A stretch of 5,832 nucleotides of DNA from Candidatus Mediterraneibacter stercorigallinarum (lineage in GTDB: Bacteria > Bacillota > Clostridia > Lachnospirales > Lachnospiraceae), in the NCBI GenBank assembly GCA_019116185.1, contig DXCD01000185.1:1-5832 (forward strand). Reading direction: 5' to 3'. Shown in pieces: positions 1-4,145 of the stretch. The translations under genes were made by a program, and so were the position numbers. Position 1 is the first letter of the stretch, and each line of letters begins with the position of its first letter. The notes below the pieces were generated by a model. It saw only the letters and a program-made list of their open reading frames with translations, had not been told where the DNA came from and ran no database searches.

Positions 1-1
1 T

Positions 2-274
2 GCAGAGCATCCGATTACAGTGAACATATTAATCCCCGGAGATGTGGAAACGGATTGGAAAAAGTGGGAGCGGATGTATGCGATCGAAAAAGGACTGAAA
101 AACGCAATGATAGAATCCGTATCCAGGCCGATTGCATTTATGATAGATCCCGCGAAGCCGGAGCAGGAGGGCAGAATAGAAATTATTGATATACCACAGA
201 CAGTAGGGGTGGCTTTTCAAGCTGTGGAGATGACGATGAAACATGTAGTAATACAATCGCTTAAGTGGTTTTGA
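2..274 (+). CDS. C-terminal part of an unrecognised protein (5' end outside window)
   Basis: The reading frame is open from the first bases to a TGA at 272-274, giving about 90 visible residues. A GTG at 20 could serve as a start, but no Shine-Dalgarno-like sequence precedes it and the frame continues upstream through AEHPIT, so this is more likely the tail of a longer protein. The visible part is soluble-looking: a short hydrophobic strand (VNILIPG), a charged amphipathic stretch (DWKKWERMYAIEKGLKNAM), a second strand (RPIAFMID), an acidic Pro/Glu-rich turn, then IEIIDIP and a C-terminal helix ending in SLKWF. There are no membrane segments and no catalytic motif I recognise. It does not resemble the HATPase end of a YesM-type kinase, which would have been the expected partner of the next gene. 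The stop lies 46 nt before the regulator start, so the two may be co-transcribed. Function unknown. Confidence 0.6.
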   Translation, partial: AEHPITVNILIPGDVETDWKKWERMYAIEKGLKNAMIESVSRPIAFMIDPAKPEQEGRIEIIDIPQTVGVAFQAVEMTMKHVVIQSLKWF

Positions 275-307
275 TAGTTTGTTTATACGCGATAAAAATG
301 AAAAAGT

Positions 308-313
308 GAGGTG
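308..313 (+). promoter_or_regulatory. Ribosome binding site fixing the start of the response regulator
   Basis: GAGGTG lies 7 nt before ATG 321. The frame is also open further upstream to a TTG at 279, which would add 14 residues, but that codon has no ribosome binding site. The ATG at 321 places the first beta strand of the REC domain (KFVIIE) at the normal N-terminal position, so 321 is preferred. Confidence 0.75.
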
Positions 314-320
314 GCTGCCT

Positions 321-1889
321 ATGAAGTTCGTGATCATTGAGAGCGAAGAACAGGCGAGAGAGACAATTAAAAAGACTGTGCACAAGACCTGTCCGGAAGC
401 GGTTCTGGCAGGCGCTGCACAGAATGGAAAAGACGGGTATGAGCTGGTACGAGCGGAGAATCCGGATCTTGTTATTATGGATCTCCAACTCCCAGGCATG
501 GGAGGGCTTTCTACGCTTAGGAAGCTGAGGTCGGAGAAAATTGATGCGAGGGTAATTGTAATTACTGCGGATACAGATTTTGATCATGCCAGGCAGGCGA
601 TCAGCCTGAGCGTAGATAATTATATGCTTAAGCCGATCAAACCTTTGCAGCTTAAAAATGCTGTCCTTCAAGTCATTGAGAAACTGGAGAGCAGGCGCAC
701 GCTGGAACGGACATTTACCTTGGAGAATATTTTTGCAGGATGTCTGAACGGACAGATGAGGGCGGATTGGAATTTTCACCAGATGACAAGAGAAAAGTTC
801 GGATTCACGCTGGAAGATCCGGGGGCATTGTTCACTGTATGGATCGGAAACGGGTATGCAGAACAGCGGGAGCTGGTGTGCAGTCTTTTAGAAAAAGCAG
901 GCGCGGGACAAGGTTTTTCTGTCTGCCCCATTTCTATCGATGTATGGCATCTGGTGGCCGCAGTTATTTACAGGAGCGGCGGCAGCGCGCAGACACAGGA
1001 GAATTCTTCGGAGAAACCTTCATTTGAGCGGGAGTACAATGTTTTCCGGGAGCATATTGTTCCGGTGCTGAGCGGGAGTATTCGGGGAGAAATCATCTGT
1101 CTGTGGGAAGAGACAGAGCATATGGAGAACCTTCTGGATGCATTGATGAAACTTCGCCAAATCCGGGAATGGAACCTGTTGTTTGACCGGGGAGATCTTA
1201 TACGGCGGGGAGACGTGGAGGCCTTGGATGTGGTTCCGCTGAAATATCCCGCAGAGCTGGAGGGGCAGGTGCGCCAGGCAGTGCTTGCGGCAAACGGCGA
1301 GGAGATCAAGAAATGCTTTTACCGGCTGTACGATGCGTTCCGCAGGGAGCCTTACAGTCCGAGAGAAATAAAGGAGGCTTTGATACGATTTGATATGGCA
1401 GTGCTGGGCGTGTATAAGACACAGCATGAAGTAGAGTCTGAACTTGGGATACAGTACAGCATGCAGAAAATCGCTGACGCCATCAGCTGGGGACAGATCA
1501 GAGCCGCCATGGAAAGCTTTTTCGATGAGCTTGATTTTGGCGCGTTTGAAGAGGATAGTGACAAAGAATTAAGCACATTGGTCCGAAAAGCAGTCCAGCT
1601 GGTCAGGAAATATTATGACCAGGGGATCACGCTGGAAGAAATAGCAGCACAGCTCTTTGTATCAGAGGAGTATTTAAGCTCGCAGTTTAAGAAAGAGACC
1701 GGGAAAGGCTTTTCGGAGACCTTGAGGAGTCTGCGGATCGAGAGGATCAAAGGCCTCCTTGCAGGCACCCGGCTGAAGCTGAATCAGATCGCAGAGCTGA
1801 CCGGGTATACAGATCCCAAATATATGAGTAAAGTTTTTAAGGATGAAGTGGGGATGCTCCCCACGGAATTCAGGAAAACGGTTCATTAA
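321..1889 (+). CDS. YesN-type response regulator: REC domain plus AraC-family DNA-binding domain
   Basis: A 522-residue cytoplasmic two-component response regulator. Residues 1-125 form a CheY-like receiver: phospho-acceptor Asp54 in PDLVIMDLQLPGMGG, switch Thr82 (VIVITAD) and Lys104 with the following Pro (MLKPIKP). The N-terminal acidic pocket, normally VDDE, reads IESE (Glu7-Ser8-Glu9), which is unusual. Residues 126-410 are a mostly helical linker of the kind found in long YesN proteins, with no recognisable domain. Residues 418-520 are an AraC-type double helix-turn-helix: ITLEEIAAQLFVSEEYLSSQFKKETG for the first and LKLNQIAELTGYTDPKYMSKVFKDEVG for the second, ending in the usual P-x-E-F-R. 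The family normally pairs with YesM-type membrane kinases and controls carbohydrate uptake genes; neither a kinase nor an ABC sugar transporter is visible here, so the target is unknown. No convincing terminator follows. Confidence 0.9.
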   Translation: MKFVIIESEEQARETIKKTVHKTCPEAVLAGAAQNGKDGYELVRAENPDLVIMDLQLPGMGGLSTLRKLRSEKIDARVIVITADTDFDHARQAISLSVDNYMLKPIKPLQLKNAVLQVIEKLESRRTLERTFTLENIFAGCLNGQMRADWNFHQMTREKFGFTLEDPGALFTVWIGNGYAEQRELVCSLLEKAGAGQGFSVCPISIDVWHLVAAVIYRSGGSAQTQENSSEKPSFEREYNVFREHIVPVLSGSIRGEIICLWEETEHMENLLDALMKLRQIREWNLLFDRGDLIRRGDVEALDVVPLKYPAELEGQVRQAVLAANGEEIKKCFYRLYDAFRREPYSPREIKEALIRFDMAVLGVYKTQHEVESELGIQYSMQKIADAISWGQIRAAMESFFDELDFGAFEEDSDKELSTLVRKAVQLVRKYYDQGITLEEIAAQLFVSEEYLSSQFKKETGKGFSETLRSLRIERIKGLLAGTRLKLNQIAELTGYTDPKYMSKVFKDEVGMLPTEFRKTVH

Positions 1890-1925
1890 GATTAAAAAAA
1901 TACACCTTTTTAAAAAATTTCCCCC

Positions 1926-1953
1926 TTTCCAACAAGGAAAAATGTGGTAGTAT
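1926..1953 (+). promoter_or_regulatory. Candidate extended -10 promoter of the HPr-like gene
   Basis: TTTCCA at 1926-1931 (4 of 6 to the -35 consensus), a 16-nt spacer, then TAGTAT at 1948-1953 (4 of 6) preceded by TGG, which makes an extended -10. Transcription would start near 1960 and give an ~80-nt leader for the gene at 2040. The match is moderate. It competes with the reading of the same bases as the start of a small leader ORF (GTG 1944). Confidence 0.4.
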
Positions 1954-2036
1954 TGATGGCGGCAGCTGGAAGCGCCGGGAAATTTTGTGCAGCCGCAGCG
2001 GCGGCAGCAGGGAATACGACAAAAGAGGTGAGATGA
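1944..2036 (+). CDS. Possible alanine-rich leader peptide (30 residues)
   Basis: An open frame from GTG 1944, or ATG 1956 (26 residues), to TGA 2034-2036 encodes MAAAGSAGKFC, then seven consecutive Ala codons (1989-2009), then GNTTKEVR. AAGGA at 1934-1938 sits 5 nt before the GTG; the ATG has no ribosome binding site of its own. The frame ends 3 nt before the HPr-like start and contains that gene's ribosome binding site, so it could act by translational coupling. Against it: low-complexity GCN/CGG repeats readily give open frames, and the bases 1944-1955 overlap a candidate -10 element. Expression is uncertain. Confidence 0.2.
   Translation: MVVLMAAAGSAGKFCAAAAAAAGNTTKEVR
2024..2032 (+). promoter_or_regulatory. 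Ribosome binding site of the HPr-like gene
   Basis: AGAGGTGAG lies 7 nt before ATG 2040. A nearby ATG at 2033 is in a frame that closes after 17 codons, so 2040 is the real start. Confidence 0.75.
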
Positions 2037-2039
2037 ATA

Positions 2040-2267
2040 ATGAGCGAAATGAAACTTACGTTCAAAACTCCGGACGAGATCGTTGAGTTCGTAAAGACTG
2101 TGTCCAGGTATGACTTCGATATTGATGTGAGCAGGGGCAGAGTAATTGTAGACGCAAAATCATTGCTTGGGATTATGCATCTTGGGCTCAACAGTATACT
2201 GGATTTGAAGATGCATACCGGAGACTGCCAGGAATTGAAAACAGAGCTCCTGAAGTATGCGGCATGA
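2040..2267 (+). CDS. HPr-like protein (PTS HPr fold) lacking the phosphorylatable histidine
   Basis: A 75-residue soluble protein, slightly shorter than classical HPr (~85-88). The diagnostic part is VDAKSLLGIMHLGL (residues 37-50), the Ser46 region of HPr, with Ser41 in the place of the HprK-phosphorylated serine and the LGIM(x)LG turn that follows. The N-terminal part (KLTFKTPDEIVEFVKTVSRYDFDIDV) replaces the GLHARPA motif, so the His15 that accepts phosphate from Enzyme I is missing. It therefore cannot be a normal phosphocarrier. Such short HPr-like paralogues occur in Clostridia; their role is not established to my knowledge. By analogy a regulatory role, for instance as a Ser-phosphorylated effector of a CcpA-type repressor, is conceivable but inferred. 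It stands alone, with a moderate promoter upstream and a strong hairpin pair downstream. Confidence 0.8.
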   Translation: MSEMKLTFKTPDEIVEFVKTVSRYDFDIDVSRGRVIVDAKSLLGIMHLGLNSILDLKMHTGDCQELKTELLKYAA

Positions 2268-2293
2268 TTTTGAAATATTAATAGAGTAATAAA

Positions 2294-2312
2294 GGGCGGA
2301 ATTGTTTCGCCC
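2294..2312 (+). terminator. Short stem-loop after the HPr-like gene
   Basis: GGGCGGAA (2294-2301) pairs with TTTCGCCC (2305-2312), one G-U pair, loop TTG. It lies 26 nt after the stop codon. No T-tract follows because a second hairpin begins at the very next base, so alone it is a weak intrinsic terminator. Confidence 0.5.
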
Positions 2313-2353
2313 GCAGAATTCCCGGTGTATGGATCATATGCCGGGAATTTTGC
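2313..2353 (+). terminator. Long near-perfect stem-loop, probable terminator
   Basis: A 41-nt inverted repeat with 19-nt arms (2313-2331 and 2335-2353) and loop GAT. All positions pair; three are G-U (2316/2350, 2326/2340, 2327/2339). The core CCCGG/CCGGG is flanked by AATT on both sides, and the run TTTT (2348-2351) is part of the 3' arm, so it resembles a bidirectional terminator whose U-run can detach. It separates the HPr-like gene from the MATE promoter. Confidence 0.6.
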
Positions 2354-2403
2354 GTATACAGACCGAGAAAGTTAAAATTATTTCAGAAATGGATATATTA
2401 CTC

Positions 2404-2432
2404 TTGAGGATAATTCGTCCCCGGCGTATAAT
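2404..2432 (+). promoter_or_regulatory. Sigma-A type promoter of the MATE gene
   Basis: TTGAGG (2404-2409), a spacer of exactly 17 nt, and a perfect TATAAT (2427-2432), with an AT-rich upstream stretch (2360-2403) that could act as an UP element. Transcription is expected to start near 2439, giving a leader of about 146 nt before the exporter start at 2585. Confidence 0.75.
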
Positions 2433-2436
2433 GGTG

Positions 2437-2450
2437 GGTAAGCGCTTACA
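2437..2450 (+). promoter_or_regulatory. cre-like operator (CcpA or another LacI-family repressor) over the transcription start
   Basis: GGTAAGCGCTTACA contains a perfect 12-bp palindrome GTAAGCGCTTAC (2438-2449) around a central CG. It matches 13 of 14 positions of the catabolite-responsive element consensus TGWAANCGNTNWCA, the exception being the first base. It begins 5 nt after the -10 hexamer, so a bound repressor would cover +1 and block initiation. CcpA is the most likely ligand; a gene-specific LacI-family regulator would use the same kind of site, and none is encoded in the window. Confidence 0.7.
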
Positions 2451-2489
2451 CAATATTTAAAGGGAGCGTGTCACAAGACGGTTTCCATC

Positions 2490-2522
2490 TTAACAAAATG
2501 TCCGGTTTAACAAGATATCCGG
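2490..2522 (+). repeat. Two tandem imperfect 16-bp repeats in the MATE leader
   Basis: TTAACAAAATGTCCGG (2490-2505) and TTAACAAGATATCCGG (2507-2522) match at 14 of 16 positions with a period of 17. The period is not a multiple of three, so these are not coding repeats even though the frame upstream of the exporter start is open here. Confidence 0.7.
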
Positions 2523-2538
2523 GAAGTTTTCCGGGCAG

Positions 2539-2567
2539 ACCGGAATTAAAGAGAACCGGAATTAAAG
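2539..2567 (+). repeat. Two identical 13-bp direct repeats just before the MATE ribosome binding site
   Basis: ACCGGAATTAAAG occurs at 2539-2551 and 2555-2567, period 16. Each copy begins with ACCGGA, the complement of TCCGGT at 2501-2506 in the upstream repeat pair, so two alternative 6-bp pairings are possible in the mRNA. Confidence 0.75.
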
Positions 2568-2569
2568 TG

Positions 2570-2577
2570 AGAAGGAA
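2570..2577 (+). promoter_or_regulatory. Ribosome binding site fixing the MATE start
   Basis: AGAAGGAA lies 7 nt before ATG 2585. A longer frame from GTG 2468 would add 39 residues, but the purine run before that GTG is only one base away and the extra residues (Gly/Pro/Arg-rich) do not look like a MATE N-terminus. Confidence 0.75.
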
Positions 2578-2584
2578 TGGGCAT

Positions 2585-3946
2585 ATGGGAAAGAAAAGGA
2601 TAATAGAAAAAGAGCGGCTTTTGTTTGATAACAAGGCGCTTGCAGCGCTGATCCTTCCTTTGATCGTGGAACAGTTCCTCGCCGTACTGGTGGGCATGGC
2701 TGACTCGGTCATGGTGGCCAGCGTAGGGGAAGCGGCGGTATCAGGCGTTTCGCTGGTGGATAATATTATGGTCCTGTTTACAAATCTTTTCGCTGCTCTT
2801 GCTACCGGCGGGGCAGTCATATCAGGACAGTATCTCGGACAGAAGAATGAGAAGCAGGCTTCCAGGGCAGCGACTCAGCTGGTGTGGTTTACAACGATTG
2901 TGGCAGTTGTGATCATGGTTATCATTTACTGTGGCAAATGGTTTGTCCTGCATGTTGTGTTCGGGCAGATCGACGCGGATGTCATGAGACACGCTGATAT
3001 CTATCTGATGATCGTCACGGCATCAATCCCTTTTATTGCACTGTATAATGCCGGGGCGGCGGTTTTCCGGGCTATGGGAAATTCCAGGGTTTCCATGCAG
3101 GTCGCGATGGTCATGAATGTGGTCAATGTGGCTGGGAATGCAATTCTAATCTATGGATTTCACAGAGGGACAGAAGGGGTTGCGATCCCGACTTTGGTAT
3201 CTCGTATCACGGCCGCGGTGCTGATTATTATATTGCTTTGCAAAGAGAAGAATGTTGTCCATATTGAAAAAACATTTCGGTACAGACCGGAATGGCCAAT
3301 GGTCAGGCGGATCCTCGGCATCGGTATTCCCAATGGCCTGGAGAATTCCATGTTTCAGCTGGGGAAGATCATCGTGCTCAGCCTGGTGTCCACCTTTGGC
3401 ACATATGCAATCGCTGCGAATGCAGTGTGCAACGCAGTGGCGAATTTTCAGGTGCTTCCCGGAATTGCCATTAATCTGGCGGTGACAGCGGTCATTGCCC
3501 GGTGCGTGGGGGCTGGAGATTATGAGCAGGCTGAATATTACACAAAGAAACTGATCCGGCTGGGGTATGTGTCCATGTGGGCTGTTAATATTATTGTACT
3601 GCTTTTAATTCCTCTGATACTCTGGGCGTACAGCTTGTCGGACATCACCGCGCAGACAGCCCGCACGATTATGTACTGGCACTGCGCAAGCGCATGTGTG
3701 ATCTGGCCTATTTCCTTTATGCTTCCGTCCACACTGCGGGCGGCCGGCGATGCGAAGGTCACCATGGTGATTTCACTGGCAAGCATGTGGACCTTCAGGA
3801 TCGTCTTCAGTTATGTGCTGGCAGGATATCTGGGGCTGGGAGTGCTCGGCGTGTGGTTTGCCATGTTTATTGACTGGCTCGTCAGGGCTGTGTGCATGAC
3901 ACTCCGATATAAATCAGGGAAGTGGAAGCTGATTCATTCTATATAA
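2585..3946 (+). CDS. MATE family multidrug/Na+ antiporter
   Basis: A 453-residue integral membrane protein of the normal MATE length (~450), with about twelve hydrophobic helices. MATE pumps export cationic drugs, dyes or metabolites in exchange for Na+ or H+. Family marks: an N-terminal segment LILPLIVEQFLAVLVGMADS with Asp40, then VGEAAVSGVSLVDNI (48-61); the loop GGAVISGQYLGQKN (75-88); the helix 4-5 loop YNAGAAVFRAMGNSR (154-168); the second half repeats the layout with GIGIPNGLENSMFQ (245-258), VGAGDYEQAE (308-317) and LRAAGDAK (384-391). The pseudo-twofold repeat is intact and there is no frameshift. The substrate cannot be told from sequence. It seems to be a single-gene transcript with its own promoter, a cre-like operator on the transcription start and a repeat-rich leader, so its expression probably responds to carbon status or a local LacI-type signal. 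No strong terminator follows. Confidence 0.9.
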   Translation: MGKKRIIEKERLLFDNKALAALILPLIVEQFLAVLVGMADSVMVASVGEAAVSGVSLVDNIMVLFTNLFAALATGGAVISGQYLGQKNEKQASRAATQLVWFTTIVAVVIMVIIYCGKWFVLHVVFGQIDADVMRHADIYLMIVTASIPFIALYNAGAAVFRAMGNSRVSMQVAMVMNVVNVAGNAILIYGFHRGTEGVAIPTLVSRITAAVLIIILLCKEKNVVHIEKTFRYRPEWPMVRRILGIGIPNGLENSMFQLGKIIVLSLVSTFGTYAIAANAVCNAVANFQVLPGIAINLAVTAVIARCVGAGDYEQAEYYTKKLIRLGYVSMWAVNIIVLLLIPLILWAYSLSDITAQTARTIMYWHCASACVIWPISFMLPSTLRAAGDAKVTMVISLASMWTFRIVFSYVLAGYLGLGVLGVWFAMFIDWLVRAVCMTLRYKSGKWKLIHSI

Positions 3947-3977
3947 TGATCAGTGGAGTAATCCGTATAATGATCAG
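3942..3977 (+). repeat. 12-bp direct repeat after the MATE gene
   Basis: TATAATGATCAG is found at 3942-3953, overlapping the MATE stop codon, and again at 3966-3977, a period of 24. Each copy contains the palindrome TGATCA and a -10-like TATAAT, but no -35 hexamer stands at the proper distance. An AT-only stem (ATTATT 3981-3986 with AATAAT 3991-3996) follows. The role is unclear. Confidence 0.5.
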
Positions 3978-4046
3978 CAGATTATTTATCAATAATGGCC
4001 GAAAAATGGTCTGGCTTAATGGCTGACCGGCAGCACCAAGAAATGC

Positions 4047-4075
4047 TTGTAAAACAAGGTGCGCTCCACTATAAT
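4047..4075 (+). promoter_or_regulatory. Sigma-A type promoter of guaA
   Basis: TTGTAA (4047-4052), a 17-nt spacer and a perfect TATAAT (4070-4075). The start of transcription would be near 4082, giving a leader of about 64 nt. It shows that guaA is transcribed on its own rather than only by read-through from the exporter. Confidence 0.75.
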
Positions 4076-4092
4076 GGATACATAAGAAAAAG

Positions 4093-4125
4093 CGGTCCAA
4101 AGCTCAGGTTACAGCGGAAGGACCG
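4093..4125 (+). promoter_or_regulatory. Stem-loop in the guaA leader, possible attenuator
   Basis: CGGTCC (4093-4098) pairs with GGACCG (4120-4125), extendable by one G-U pair, enclosing a 21-nt loop in which GCT (4102-4104) can pair with AGC (4113-4115). It is followed by TATTTTA and then, 9 nt after the stem, by the guaA ribosome binding site. The conserved bases of the purine riboswitch are not present, although guaA in Firmicutes is often controlled that way. The hairpin could be a weak attenuator, a protein target or an mRNA-stabilising 5' stem. Confidence 0.4.
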
Positions 4126-4133
4126 TATTTTAC

Positions 4134-4139
4134 AGGAGG
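4134..4139 (+). promoter_or_regulatory. Strong ribosome binding site supporting a TTG start for guaA
   Basis: A perfect AGGAGG lies 6 nt before TTG 4146. No in-frame ATG exists near the expected N-terminus, and TTG gives MKNELVIVLDFGGQYNQL, the typical GuaA beginning. The strong site compensates for the weak initiation codon. Confidence 0.85.
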
Positions 4140-4145
4140 AAGACG

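Noticed and set aside
271..298. TTGATA...TAAAAA as a promoter for the response regulator
   Set aside because: The -10 is poor (4 of 6) and the start of transcription would fall directly at the ribosome binding site; co-transcription with the upstream gene is as likely.
29..779. Two overlapping minus-strand frames opposite the partial gene and the regulator
   Set aside because: They overlap well-supported + strand coding sequence, overlap each other in different frames, and show no domain or ribosome binding site.
1848..1864. Perfect hairpin GTGGGGA-TGC-TCCCCAC near the end of the regulator gene
   Set aside because: It lies inside the conserved AraC C-terminal coding region (VGMLPT), has no T-tract after it, and is best explained by codon choice.
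1892..1913. AT-only stem TTAAAAA/TTTTTAA after the regulator as a terminator
   Set aside because: A seven-pair A-T stem is too unstable and no G/C clamp is present; it is likely just AT-rich intergenic sequence.
1910..2191. Minus-strand 93-residue frame with a run of Ala
   Set aside because: Its Ala run is the reverse reading of the low-complexity GCN repeat, and it overlaps the well-supported HPr-like gene.
2468..2584. N-terminal extension of the MATE protein from GTG 2468
   Set aside because: The purine run is only one base from the GTG, the 39 residues do not resemble a MATE N-terminus, the region contains non-triplet repeats, and ATG 2585 has a well-spaced ribosome binding site.
4010..4040. 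GGTC/GACC hairpin with flanking GCC/GGC between MATE and guaA as a terminator
   Set aside because: The stem is only four pairs with a 13-nt loop, extension needs a 7-nt bulge, and no T-tract follows.
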